Positions 1 through 10,777 of a DNA stretch of 56,601 nucleotides are shown here, one piece after another. The first letter of the stretch is position 1, and each line of letters starts with the position of its first letter. The notes under the pieces are model-generated. The model was not told the origin of the DNA. It saw nothing but the letters and a program-made list of their open reading frames with translations, and did not search any database. The position numbers and the translations under genes are program-made. Origin of the DNA: Acidobacteriota bacterium (GTDB lineage: Bacteria > Acidobacteriota > Terriglobia > Terriglobales > Acidobacteriaceae); the NCBI GenBank assembly GCA_003225175.1, contig QIBA01000063.1, positions 1 to 56,601 on the forward strand, read 5' to 3'.

Positions 1-1025
<1,025 letters not shown>

Positions 1026-1537
1026 ATAAAATTAACTCGACCCACGGCAGTTCCTGCTCTCACCCGGATTCTCAACTCCGAATTTCTTCAGAATTGTCAT
1101 CCCGAGTGAAGCAACATGCTTGAGAAGCATGTTGCGAAGCCGAGGGATCTGCATTTCTGCAAACCACTGCGTCTTCCGCAATCGCCACCACACGCCGCGA
1201 AAATTTTATGAGCCTTAAACTCCCTGCTCATCGCGCGCTCGACTCTCTCAAGTCCCGCGCCCCAGCAGGTGTTTTCACTTTCTAGGCACTCATAAAAATT
1301 TACAGCCTTGTAGATTGCCCAATCTATTCAGTTGTCAAACATCGTCCTCGCTGAAACGTCATTGACGTTCAGCAATCCGCCTGAGCGGATCTGGGTTCAA
1401 GCTAGAAGCTAATAGCCAGAAGCTAGCAGCTGCTCTTCTCCAACCCAATGTTCGGCGCCACGCAACACTCTATTAGACCGTACTCGTTATACGTATGACG
1501 GTTGTCGCATGACGCCCAACATCAAGCTGGTTTAAAT
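1026..1537 (-). other. rRNA spacer between the small ORF and 23S
   Basis: This is transcribed spacer just upstream of 23S. It contains a long-range inverted repeat (1199-1214 AAAATTTTATGAG-like against 1283-1302 CTCATAAAAATTT-like) that could form a processing stem. It also holds a GTCATCCCGA repeat element at 1095-1152 with an AACATGCTT/AAGCATGTT hairpin, and a short-word stretch (agaagcta words) at 1400-1432. I see no further RNA gene or credible ORF. Confidence 0.6.
1095..1152. repeat. GTCATCCCGA...GGGATCTGC interspersed repeat
   Basis: The sequence GTCATCCCGAGTGAAGCAAC, a small hairpin (AACATGCTTG/AAGCATGTT) and GCCGAGGGATCTGC form one unit. The same beginning and end recur at 23968-24064, where the unit is inverted and doubled. 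Repeats of this wording are common in intergenic DNA of several phyla. Its presence inside the rRNA spacer is unusual. Confidence 0.6.
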
Positions 1538-1690
1538 TTACCGATGCGGCGTGTCGGGATCAATCCCGCGCTCAATCTTGGCGATCCGCTCCTGATGCCG
1601 AAGCACGAGAATCACAATCGCAATTACTCCGCCGACAATCACGGAAACAATCGGTATCAGTAACCCGCGCAATTCCAGTATCGATTCCAT
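1538..1690 (-). CDS. Small single-pass membrane protein encoded inside the rRNA operon spacer
   Basis: This 50-residue frame starts at ATG 1690 with GGAGAG six nt upstream and ends at TAA 1538-1540. Residues 1-10 are short and amphipathic (MESILELRG). About 11-30 are a strongly hydrophobic helix (LIPIVSVIVGG and AIVILVL). The tail is charged and ends near RIAKIERGIDP. That tail, following one TM helix, resembles the small DUF6249-type membrane proteins, whose function is unknown. The gene lies between tRNA-Ala and 23S in the direction of rRNA transcription, so it should be on the primary rRNA transcript. The combination of an SD, one TM helix and a family-like tail makes a chance frame unlikely. 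I infer that it is translated, either from the precursor or from its own promoter. Confidence 0.7.
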   Translation of the reverse strand: MESILELRGLLIPIVSVIVGGVIAIVILVLRHQERIAKIERGIDPDTPHR

Positions 1691-1752
1691 CCAACTCTCC
1701 GATACCCTTGATTGAAGCCGACGACCGAAGGCCGACGACCAACGACAGATTC

Positions 1753-1828
1753 TGGTGGAGCTGACCGGGATCGAACCGGTGGCCTCCTGGTTGCAAACCA
1801 GGCGCTCTCCCAGCTGAGCTACAGCCCC
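1753..1828 (-). tRNA. tRNA-Ala (TGC)
   Basis: The minus strand gives a complete 76-nt cloverleaf beginning GGGGCTGTAGCTCAGCTGGG, with anticodon loop TTTGCAA (anticodon TGC), T-arm GGTTCGATCC and an encoded CCA end. It sits in the usual 16S-Ile-Ala-23S position. Confidence 0.97.
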
Positions 1829-1832
1829 ACAA

Positions 1833-1905
1833 CAAGTTTCAAAGTTTCACGTTTTCAAAGTTTCATGGCTTTTGAAACCTTCGAAACTTTGCCACCTTGA
1901 AACCT
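1833..1905. repeat. Short-word inverted repeat between the two tRNAs
   Basis: Tandem words CAAAGTTTCA occur on the left (two copies) and their complement (TGAAAC, GAAACTTTG) on the right, so the 73-nt spacer can fold as one imperfect hairpin. It belongs to the short-word palindromes seen throughout the window. In the rRNA transcript it would lie exactly between tRNA-Ile and tRNA-Ala. Confidence 0.6.
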
Positions 1906-1911
1906 GATCTT

Positions 1912-1988
1912 TGGTGGGCCTGGATAGACTTGAACTATCGACCTCACCCTTATCAGGGGTGCGCTCTAGCCACCTGAGCTACAGGCCC
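1912..1988 (-). tRNA. tRNA-Ile (GAT)
   Basis: The minus strand gives a complete 77-nt tRNA beginning GGGCCTGTAGCTCAGGTGGC, with anticodon GAT in loop CTGATAA, T-arm GTTCAAGTC and encoded CCA. It is the first tRNA downstream of 16S in the spacer. Confidence 0.97.
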
Positions 1989-3886
<1,898 letters not shown>

Positions 3887-4320
3887 AACCTGAATGACTC
3901 GCCCCTCGACGGAAGTAGAGGGAATCGAGTCGCCGCCCTGCGCTCGAAAGGCAGGGACGGACATACTTTGTGAGATCGCTTGAACTTGCTACTCAAGCGT
4001 TCCAGGATCCCGGCATGCCGGGACCATCTCACGACTGGCACGTTCAACCTGTTGTCAAAGACCAAATCCGCATTCCGCCTGAGCGGCGCGTTTCAGTCGA
4101 ACTCCCGGCACTCGAAAGCACCGGTTGTCCTCGAAACTTGTGTCATCTTCACGGTCTGTTCAGACGCGTAGAGACGAACCTTTCAAAAGTACCGCAGCCA
4201 TTCTCGATTCGTCAACCCGCGGCGTACATATTTCGCGCAGATGTTGATTTCTCTGGTGCATCTCCGCTGCATTTTGCAGACGACATTTTGCAGACGAGAA
4301 TGCCCACAGGGAAAAGCTGC

Positions 4321-4332
4321 TGTTTAAAGAAC
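4321..4332 (-). promoter_or_regulatory. boxA-like antitermination site in the rRNA leader
   Basis: The minus strand reads GTTCTTTAAACA, close to the E. coli rrn boxA (TGCTCTTTAACA). It lies about 435 nt before the 16S 5-prime end, a reasonable place for a NusB/NusE-dependent antitermination signal. The call rests on one match in the right context. Confidence 0.45.
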
Positions 4333-4591
4333 TTCTTCGGAGGTCGTTGCGACTTGCAAAACCCTTCAGAGCCTGGGTCCCCGCCTCAGCGGATTTGCTC
4401 TGAATTCACTCTGGCCTTGGCGCCGGAGTTTGCCTTTTTATCGGCTTACTATCAGATGTTCCAGGGAGCCCTTAAGATTCAGCGATTTCTGAGTCTCTGC
4501 TCAACCCGGCTGACTGCCAACCGTTATCGTCGAGTTCAGTTATACCAACCGGCACCGGTTTGCGCAAGCGCGGGAGTGCTGTTTTTTGGTG

Positions 4592-4736
4592 CATAGAAGC
4601 AATCGGCACTCAGCATTCGGCATTCAGCCAAGAACCATTTTCTTGCGACATCTTAGAGCCCTGTTTTTGCCTCGCTTCCTCAACTCCAGTAACGGTTTAT
4701 GGCCGAATGCTGAGTGCCGAATGCCGAGTGCTTCTA
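4592..4736. repeat. Short-word palindrome (GCATTCGGCACTCA words)
   Basis: The left arm 4592-4630 consists of the words CGGCACTCAGCATTCGGCAT. The right arm 4701-4736 is its near-complement (GCCGAATGCTGAGTGCCGAA). About 70 nt separate them. Same architecture as the other short-word palindromes in the window, with a different word. Confidence 0.65.
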
Positions 4737-4737
4737 C

Positions 4738-4816
4738 CCCGGGGTTACCCCGAAATATCCACAGGGTTACCCCGAGTTTTCCACGGGGTTACGCCGAACT
4801 TTCCTCAGGGTTACCC
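4738..4816. repeat. 22-23 bp tandem repeat, three and a half units
   Basis: The units each begin GGGGTTACCCC or a variant and continue with gaaatatccaca, gagttttccacg or gaactttcctca. The array runs into the 3-prime end of the gene at 4789: its last codons and stop lie in the outermost unit. The embedded atatccaca differs by one base from a DnaA box, but nothing else suggests an origin. Confidence 0.7.
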
Positions 4817-5427
4817 CAGAGGTCGGTTTCACTGCGAGGTGGTTTGCGTTTTGCGACGCGAACACGTTTTGGCTTCAGCGTGGAATTTGCGATCTGCACG
4901 GCGCGGAGAAGCAACGCTGCCGCTTGCGGCTGGATTCTCCCGGCTACGATATGCTCCATGATCTGCTTCACCGCGAGCTGCAGGCTTTGGCTGTTCTCCA
5001 ACACCTCAATTCGTATGTTGGGGCTCTGCTGATTGTCGATAGAGCGGGTATGAAAAACGCAGTGATACCTGCTTCCCATTGCCGGTGCGCGACATTGCTG
5101 GCCATTAGATTTCAGGTAACTGCATCGAGGAGCCTTATTAGCCAGCTTCAACAGTCCCATATTGAGGCCCTTACGATTCAGCGCCTTTTGTAGCTCGCCT
5201 ATTTTGATACTTTGCTCGTAGAAATGTATGTGCTTATCCCGCTCCTCGTTGGAAAGCGCATCCATTTCCTCATCGCTCATGTCGACGGGTACTAACTCCG
5301 GTTCCTCAGGTTCTCCCGCTGCCGCTTCGCGAAAGAGACGATCTATTTTTTGCCAAAGTGCCGGAGCTTCAGCAGCCTCGTCCGGTTCGTTGTCTGATTC
5401 TGGGTATACCTTTTCTTCGTCACTCAT
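4789..5427 (-). CDS. Acidobacterial Cys/His-motif protein of unknown function
   Basis: I chose ATG 5427 (212 residues, MSDEEKVYPE...) because a perfect TTGACA (5457-5462), a 16-nt spacer and a weak TAGCAC (5435-5440) lie just upstream. The longer frame from 5508 would cover that promoter. The first 60 residues are acidic. Mid-protein there is a compact motif CSYLKSNGQQC, then PAMGS, then CVFH, with Cys/His spacing suited to one metal ion. The C-terminal third is helical and ends in a basic tail rich in K/R. I recognise this as the CxxxxxNGxxC...PA...CxFH type that is abundant in acidobacterial genomes and has no assigned function. Its stop codon lies inside a tandem repeat. Confidence 0.8.
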   Translation of the reverse strand: MSDEEKVYPESDNEPDEAAEAPALWQKIDRLFREAAAGEPEEPELVPVDMSDEEMDALSNEERDKHIHFYEQSIKIGELQKALNRKGLNMGLLKLANKAPRCSYLKSNGQQCRAPAMGSRYHCVFHTRSIDNQQSPNIRIEVLENSQSLQLAVKQIMEHIVAGRIQPQAAALLLRAVQIANSTLKPKRVRVAKRKPPRSETDLWGNPEESSA

Positions 5428-5462
5428 AATTTGCGTGCTACCACAGAACTTAGAATTGTCAA
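5428..5462 (-). promoter_or_regulatory. Predicted promoter giving a leaderless mRNA
   Basis: TTGACA at 5457-5462 and TAGCAC at 5435-5440 are 16 nt apart. Only 7 nt separate the -10 from the ATG at 5427, so transcription should begin at or next to the start codon. There is no Shine-Dalgarno sequence. Confidence 0.45.
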
Positions 5463-5510
5463 CAAACATTTGAAGACCGAGGCAAAAACGGTCAGATGCT
5501 GTGGGCAATG

Positions 5511-5753
5511 CCAGCGCGAAGCACGGAATTCTGATAGCCCAGCGGCGTAAGCCCTGCGCGAGGGGGATGGTTTCAAGTGGTAGCCCTGTAGGCGCGGCAC
5601 TGTTTCGTTGCTGCCTGCAACACTATGGATCAGAATGGGAAAAAGCCGCGCCTCCAGCGCTCGTTCTTTGTCCCACACAAACCCAGGGCTCCCGCCTTCC
5701 CACAAATCACGGCTTACGGCAGTGGGCTACGAGAATTCCGCGCTGCGCGCTGG
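5511..5753. repeat. IR-bounded non-coding element (TGGGCTACGAGAATTCCGCG family)
   Basis: The arms are 5511-5541 (CCAGCGCGAAGCACGGAATT...) and 5722-5753, the near-perfect inverse (GGGCTACGAGAATTCCGCGC...). The 180 nt between have no credible frame. Arm-like sequences recur at 38066-38100 and 38376-38405. The gap between the two flanking minus-strand genes (5428-5854) holds nothing else that I can identify. Confidence 0.6.
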
Positions 5754-5854
5754 TTTTACGTTAAACCGATCCCATTGCTCTAACTGCGCATCACGGAGTA
5801 ATCGATCAAACCCTTACCTCTTGAATTCCGGGAACCGCGTTTTCGAGTGCGTTA

Positions 5855-6391
5855 CTACTTCTTCTCTTTCACGTCGACCGATGCCCGCGTCTTCTCCCAG
5901 TCAAGATTCAGCTTGGCCGAATCAGCGCCGGTTTTGTCGAGACCGATGGTGAATTGCTCCACCGATTGCGGCAATGAGCTCGTAGTCATGTCCACCCGCG
6001 CGAGATCCTGGCTCTGGTCGTAGTTCGTGCCCCACTGTCCCGTCTGCTTGTTGATGATCAGCTTCCACGAATTCTGCCCGGGGAGCGTGAACAGCGTGTA
6101 GCTGCCGGCTGGAACGGTGGTGCCGCCGATTAGCAGATCGGTATCGGTTTTGAGCGAGGTAGCTTCGTTGGCTCCGGTGCGCCAGGCCTCGCCATAAGGA
6201 ACCAATCCACCATAGATCTTGCGGCCTTTCGCGGATGGACGGCTGTATTCGATCGTGACCTTCTTGCCGTCAGCGAACGTTGCTTCGGCGCTGCCCGGAG
6301 GGCTGGGACGTTTGCTCTTGTCCTGCTGCTGTGCCCACGAGGACACGACGAGGAAAACGACAAAGGCGGCGATTGCTGTGTGTCTCTTCAT
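5855..6391 (-). CDS. DUF2911 family exported protein
   Basis: The start is ATG 6391 with GGGAGG 9 nt upstream, giving 178 residues. An N-terminal signal sequence (MKRHTAIAAFVVFLVVSSWA) predicts export. The mature part shows the DUF2911 hallmarks: an ATFADGK stretch, VTIEYSRPSAKGRKIYGG, then VPYGEAWRTGANEAT, then a GSYTLFTLPG segment. The family is common in Acidobacteriota and Bacteroidota and its biochemical role is unknown. The gene stands alone on the minus strand, divergent from the UvrC-like gene. Confidence 0.88.
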   Translation of the reverse strand: MKRHTAIAAFVVFLVVSSWAQQQDKSKRPSPPGSAEATFADGKKVTIEYSRPSAKGRKIYGGLVPYGEAWRTGANEATSLKTDTDLLIGGTTVPAGSYTLFTLPGQNSWKLIINKQTGQWGTNYDQSQDLARVDMTTSSLPQSVEQFTIGLDKTGADSAKLNLDWEKTRASVDVKEKK

Positions 6392-6614
6392 AACGAACTG
6401 CCTCCCGATCAAGTGATTAGTTTTCAGTGTTCAATCTCAGCCGTCCCGAACCACGCCGGTTCGGCAGCTATGTTGGACGATTTACGGCGCTTTTAGTAAC
6501 GGGTTTCAACTTCCCGAGGCTAAGAATTGCAGGTACCAGCGGACTTACTGGAAACTGGCCACTGACTGCTGATTACTTCTTCTTAAACGCCCATAATCAT
6601 AGTGCAGCAGCGAG

Positions 6615-7880
6615 ATGAAATGGCAGCAGTCCATCCCGTTCACGCCTGAGGCGAGTGCAGATACCCTCGGCCGTCTTCCAGAAACGCCGGCGGTTTTTCT
6701 CCTGCGCAGCGACGATCCTAACGCCGATCCGTACATCAACAAGACCGCCAACCTACGCAGGCGTCTCGAGCGGCTTCTTTCTGCGGCCTCGCCGGATAGC
6801 AAGCGCCTGAACCTGCGCCAGCGCACCCGAGCGATTGAGTACACGCTCACCGGTTCCGATTTTGAAAATCGACTGCTGCTGTACAAAGCGCTGCGCGAAT
6901 ACTTCCCGCGCTCCTATCGCAAGCGGATGAAGCTGATTCCCGCTCCGCTGATTAAGATCGGGTGGGAGAACCAATATCCGCGGGCATATTTCACCAGGAG
7001 ATTAGGGAAGAATGCAGTCCTGAACAAATCGCAGGCTGAGGTTACGCAATCACCCAAAACAAGCGTCTACTACGGTCCATTCGCTTCGAAGGCTGCGGCA
7101 AACAAATTCCTGAATGACGCGCTCGATCTCTTCAAATCGCGGCGCTGCACGTTCAACCTTCATCCTGATCCGTCGTTTCCGGGATGCATTTACTCCGAAA
7201 TGAAAATGTGCCTGGCGCCATGCTTTGCCGGCTGCACCGACGCTGAGTATATGGCTGAAGTCGCCCGCGTGCAGGATTACCTCGACAGCCGCGCGGCATC
7301 GCTGGTCACAGAACTCGAAGCTGAGCGCGAGGCGGCAAGTGCGGAACTGGAATTTGAAAAGGCCTCGGGAATACACGGTCGCATTGAAAAAACCAAGGCG
7401 CCATGGATGGGCGTGCCGGGAATCGTGGGACGCATAGAACAGCTTCGCGCCGTGATCGTGCAGCGTTCGGCGCTTGCGGAGCACGTTGCCCTATTCGAGT
7501 TTCGCGATGGCTTGCTCCATGGTCCGCTTCAGTTCAGCGTGGCAGCCATGCAGCATGCCAATCCCAATTCGGGATCGAGTTCTTTGTTCTCGCATCCACA
7601 CATGGCTGTTCCGCTCGAGTCCGACACCAAAGCTGGCAAATCGAAGCCTCAGACCCTTGAAGCTCGTGTTGCCGAAGCTTTGGGCACGATCGAGACGCGC
7701 AAACCAGAGCGCGGCGAACTGGCGGACCAACTTGCGCTTCTGAAGCGCTGGTATTACCGGTCGAGTAAAAAGGGGGAAATTTTCATTACCCATTCAGGCG
7801 AACTGCCGCTAAGAAGAATTGTCCGTGGAATCTCGCGAGTTTTTAGAGGAGAGCGGCAAGAGATGAACACGGAGCGATGA
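6615..7880 (+). CDS. UvrC-like GIY-YIG protein lacking the C-terminal nuclease half
   Basis: 421 residues against about 600 for UvrC. Residues 24-105 match the GIY-YIG region, but the signature is degraded (PAVFLL for GIY, YIN for YIG), although the Arg-rich LRRRLERLL helix and a Glu (E85 in DFENRLLLY) remain. Residues 178-207 have Cys spacing like the UvrC iron-sulfur segment (C178, C191, C199, C203, with KMCLAPC). Residues 215-262 resemble the UVR helix pair that contacts UvrB. The RNase H-like endonuclease and HhH domains are absent. It may be a Cho-like or regulatory relative of nucleotide excision repair; activity cannot be judged from sequence because the first catalytic motif is altered. 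The start codon has no clear SD. Confidence 0.82.
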   Translation: MKWQQSIPFTPEASADTLGRLPETPAVFLLRSDDPNADPYINKTANLRRRLERLLSAASPDSKRLNLRQRTRAIEYTLTGSDFENRLLLYKALREYFPRSYRKRMKLIPAPLIKIGWENQYPRAYFTRRLGKNAVLNKSQAEVTQSPKTSVYYGPFASKAAANKFLNDALDLFKSRRCTFNLHPDPSFPGCIYSEMKMCLAPCFAGCTDAEYMAEVARVQDYLDSRAASLVTELEAEREAASAELEFEKASGIHGRIEKTKAPWMGVPGIVGRIEQLRAVIVQRSALAEHVALFEFRDGLLHGPLQFSVAAMQHANPNSGSSSLFSHPHMAVPLESDTKAGKSKPQTLEARVAEALGTIETRKPERGELADQLALLKRWYYRSSKKGEIFITHSGELPLRRIVRGISRVFRGERQEMNTER

Positions 7881-8186
7881 GTCGATCCTCGCCGGAGGCG
7901 CTCGATGTGGATGAAAAGCCTGCCGCTCGCCCAACCGCCTAATGTGAAAGCCCAGCATGGAGTGCTGGGCGGGTTGGATGATTCCGGGTCCCGGAGGGAC
8001 GGCATGGCTGCCGATGTCGCGCTCAATTCCATATGCCGTCCCTCCGGGACTCGGGATTCTAATCTACGCGTCAACCCAGCATTTCATGGCGAAAACCAGG
8101 CATTTCATGCTGGGCTTTCACATTCGGCGCCTCCGGCGCGGTGGGGCATTTGGCATGTCAACCAGCATTTCGTGTGGGGCTTTCAT
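7881..8186. repeat. Long palindromic intergenic repeat
   Basis: Arms at 7941-7992 (GTGAAAGCCCAGCATGGAGT..., then GGGTCCCGGAGGGACGGCAT) and 8025-8124 (inverse: GCCGTCCCTCCGGGACTCGG..., then ATGCTGGGCTTTCAC) pair over most of their length. A partial extra copy follows to about 8205. Palindromes worded like this are widespread between acidobacterial genes. As transcribed RNA this would be a strong stem between the two convergent genes. Confidence 0.7.
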
Positions 8187-9746
8187 TTAGGCGCTTCCGG
8201 CGCTGCCCAATGCTCCAGCGCTTCTCTTGCGGAACACCACGCTCACGCTCTCGCGCCAGCGCTCGTCAATCGCCACGAGGTTCCAATTGACCTCGGGTGA
8301 CAGGAAGCGGAGGATCGTGTCGGTTGCGGGATGAATGTGCAGAGTGGGCGCAACCAGTAGGAGAATCGGCGATTCGGATGAGAGAGCGTTGGCACTTCCG
8401 TCCGCCTCGATGAAATAACCGAAGCCGTGAAACTCTTCACGCTCGTGATGCCATTTCACGCGCAACCAATAGTCCAGGCCTTGTAATGGAAGATGAATGT
8501 CTTCGTCGGCCTTGAGTTCGATAACAGCGAGTTGGCCGTTGCGGGTGCTGGCCAGCAGATCGATCATGCCGCGATCTGATGCGGCAAAGGCTGGGACTTG
8601 CGCATAGACGTAGCGCGGGTCGAGTCTTGCATCGAGCAACGTTATATCCTTCTTCACTTCGGATTCCAGCCATCGCTCTGGCTGCATGCGCCACAATGGG
8701 TGTTTCTTATCGCCTTCCGCTCGGCGGAGCTCGCGCAATCGTCGCATCAGATCTTCAAACAGCGGTTCGGACTGTTCTGTAAGCAGAGTTTCATGCGGGC
8801 CGCTGCCGAAGACGATCTCCGGCGTCCGATCGAAGCGGTGGTTCGGACTGGCAACGCGCGCTCGCGCAAACTCCAGCCCATGCAGGCGGAAGCCGAGTTC
8901 TGTTGAGCTGAGAACGATTCTTTCGCATTCAGGAACGGCGCCGCGAATGCGTTGGATTGCAGACTGAAAACGTTCATGGACTCGGCTCGTCTCCGGACAG
9001 TGGACTAGCCGTGTGGCGATGTTTCCCTGATCGGAGAGATCGAGTTGCTCGAAGGTCTCCCCACGCTCGTCGAATTCGAATAGCTCAAAGCGGAAGGCCG
9101 CACGATGCAGATAATGCATTCGCGCCTGGATCACCGCCGACCGGCTGCGCGGAATAAACAAGCGCAATCCCTCAACTACCGATCGTGTAACTTCGCGCTC
9201 ACGACAATATTGAAACCAGAGCAGCGCAAAGGTGAGCGCTCCATCGACCGATGCCTGCAACTCCGAATCATTCACTCCAAAGACACAGATGGTCGACCGT
9301 CCATGACGCAGCACTCCTCGCGTGTACACAGGGCTGAAGCTGTGCTCCAGATCTGCCGTAGAGACCAGCCCTTCGACATTCCAATCTGGGAAGGTGCGCT
9401 GCAGTGCTCGTCCCAGCAGCCGCTGATATTGCAGACGCGCCTGGCGTTGCACGGCTGGAGGCCGTCGCTCGCGGTCAGAGACAATTTCGATCCATGATGG
9501 CTTTCCCTTGCCGAAGCGCTGGATGGCCAGATTGAGCTGTCCGTTCTTTCGTTCGAGATCGACGACTCGCCTGACGGTGTTCCTCTCGTGCGACCACAAG
9601 TGCAGCAGGCACTTGCCGTTTTCTCCGGAAACGGAATACTTTGCGGCGCTCAGATCGAAAGTCGTTTCTCCTTCCTCAATCACGCAGGCTCGCGGAGCCG
9701 TCGCCAGGAATTCTTCGAGTTCGCGCGCAACATGGGCCGGATCCAT
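8187..9746 (-). CDS. Uncharacterised protein with a C-terminal PD-(D/E)XK-like nuclease motif
   Basis: ATG 9746 (519 residues) is preferred over TTG 9755 because the SD-like AGGGA lies 10 nt before the ATG and only 1 nt before the TTG. The N-terminal 370 residues are an unrecognised, Arg-rich, soluble region. Near residues 394-412 the order DRGMIDLL ... LAVIELKADED gives Asp, then Glu-x-Lys 15 residues later on two predicted beta strands, followed by a QGLDYWLRVKWH helix. That is the layout of PD-(D/E)XK nucleases. There is no transmembrane segment and no helicase or methylase neighbour. The sequence shows the motif; that it is a DNase acting in repair or defence is inference. Confidence 0.75.
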   Translation of the reverse strand: MDPAHVARELEEFLATAPRACVIEEGETTFDLSAAKYSVSGENGKCLLHLWSHERNTVRRVVDLERKNGQLNLAIQRFGKGKPSWIEIVSDRERRPPAVQRQARLQYQRLLGRALQRTFPDWNVEGLVSTADLEHSFSPVYTRGVLRHGRSTICVFGVNDSELQASVDGALTFALLWFQYCREREVTRSVVEGLRLFIPRSRSAVIQARMHYLHRAAFRFELFEFDERGETFEQLDLSDQGNIATRLVHCPETSRVHERFQSAIQRIRGAVPECERIVLSSTELGFRLHGLEFARARVASPNHRFDRTPEIVFGSGPHETLLTEQSEPLFEDLMRRLRELRRAEGDKKHPLWRMQPERWLESEVKKDITLLDARLDPRYVYAQVPAFAASDRGMIDLLASTRNGQLAVIELKADEDIHLPLQGLDYWLRVKWHHEREEFHGFGYFIEADGSANALSSESPILLLVAPTLHIHPATDTILRFLSPEVNWNLVAIDERWRESVSVVFRKRSAGALGSAGSA

Positions 9747-10132
9747 CTTGAACAATTCCCTGATCGGGTACGAAGAAGCGGAATCGTATCCGTCACATTC
9801 AAATTACTCAACAGAAAGTTTGCTTGCCTGGTTCCGGCCGCCGTCTTCACCCCAACAATTGCAAACCAGCCGCTTGCCGCAGACCCGCCCCTCGACCGGG
9901 TGCAACGCGGTTCGGGTTTCATGATTGTGTAGTGCGAGACGATCGAAAGTGGCAAATGGACTGATCAAGAGCTCACGGCCAGGAGCGGCCAGAACCACGT
10001 AAGCAAAACCCGGAGCATCGGCGTCCGCTGGGGCCCCGACCCTGGCCGGTTCTGATTACTATCCCCTGTTCCGTGTCCTCTGTAACCCGTCCCCTTCCCT
10101 CGCTCCTTACCGGTCTCCACAAACCGCGATGC
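9747..10132. other. Gene-free stretch containing repeat element A
   Basis: 386 nt without a supportable gene. The centre (9820-10010) is the inverted-repeat element described in the next entry. The remaining 120 nt towards the tiny gene at 10133 are pyrimidine-rich, and I recognise nothing in them. Confidence 0.5.
9820..10010. repeat. IR-bounded element A (ACGTGGTTCCGGCCGC family)
   Basis: The left arm about 9819-9843 (TTTGCTTGCCTGGTTCCGGC) and the right arm about 9981-10008 (inverse reads TTTTGCTTACGTGGTTCTGG) match at most positions. The 150-nt interior has no ORF. Two further elements with the same arm sequence occur at 22091-22348 and 42441-42742, always with the arms facing each other. 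Confidence 0.6.
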
Positions 10133-10297
10133 TCAAGCAGCCGTCGAAGGATCGTCGTCGCGATCACTCAGCATGGTGTCGGCAAGGCGAAGATACCGGC
10201 GGATGGTGCCGGTCTTGTCGTGATCTATCTCACGCTGAATGTGAGGTTCTTCTTTCGAGTCATTGGAGGCGGGACCTGTAAAATCCGTCTTGCTCAA
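10133..10297 (-). CDS. Tiny hypothetical protein (54 aa)
   Basis: I place the start at TTG 10297 because AGGAG lies 7 nt upstream; a GTG at 10336 gives a longer frame that includes the SD. The product (MSKTDFTGPASNDSKEEPH...) is hydrophilic and charged, with a RRYLRLADTML helix and an acidic end. It has no Cys and no TM helix. Composition and SD suggest a real gene, but I recognise no family. It is the last of three small minus-strand frames. Confidence 0.45.
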   Translation of the reverse strand: MSKTDFTGPASNDSKEEPHIQREIDHDKTGTIRRYLRLADTMLSDRDDDPSTAA

Positions 10298-10416
10298 CTG
10301 CACGCTCCTTTTCCCATAATTGAACTTGAGAATCACAACCTATGGCCAAATACGGGAATGTATCGCAGCGTGGATTTGCTTGACAAGAATTAAGAAAGAC
10401 GCCGTAATCCGTGAAC

Positions 10417-10680
10417 TTACGACGCGGCTTCGGCAGTCTGAACTTTTTGTTGCATCTGATGCAGATGAATTGAGCGTACGCGCGCGTGGTGATCGGGGAA
10501 CTTTTTGTCGACGGCATTCTGAGCGATATGCCACGCGCGATGAATGTGGTCTGAGCAGAGATGCAAGACGACGCGCTTGTTGTCGGCGGTCCTTGCCTCA
10601 ATGCGGTAAGCGGCCAACTGCGGACACTGCTCGTGTCCGGTGACCAGTCCAAAACCGCAAAGCACAACCGTTCTCGGCAT
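10417..10680 (-). CDS. Small Cys/His-containing hypothetical protein (87 aa)
   Basis: The start is tentative (ATG 10680; ATG 10710 is also in frame). The product begins MPRTVVLCGFGLVTG and contains paired Cys/His sites: C-x10-C in its first 20 residues, then HLCSDHIH. This suggests a metal site or small Zn finger. The rest is helical with several His. No family is recognised. It lies between two other small frames of the same orientation and may be cotranscribed with them. Confidence 0.5.
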   Translation of the reverse strand: MPRTVVLCGFGLVTGHEQCPQLAAYRIEARTADNKRVVLHLCSDHIHRAWHIAQNAVDKKFPDHHARVRSIHLHQMQQKVQTAEAAS

Positions 10681-10777
10681 GAATCGAGACTCACCGAAAC
10701 GCAGAAACATAGATTTCTGCGAATGCTAGGGGTGTTCGCTAAATTTCGCTCCGGGGTTGGAGCAGGTATGGCTGTCC

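Larger units (their letters stand above)
3887..4788 (-). other. Leader/upstream region of the rRNA operon
   Basis: About 900 nt upstream of 16S carry no supportable gene. They must include the rRNA promoter(s) and leader, but I could not identify a convincing -35/-10 pair by eye. A boxA-like site at 4321-4332 supports a transcript that starts further upstream, towards 4788. The outer half holds a short-word palindrome (4592-4736) and a tandem repeat (4738-4816). Confidence 0.5.

Noticed and set aside
4738-4816. CRISPR array or replication origin
   Set aside because: Units are contiguous with no spacers, and only one near-match to a DnaA box is present, inside and beside a coding gene.
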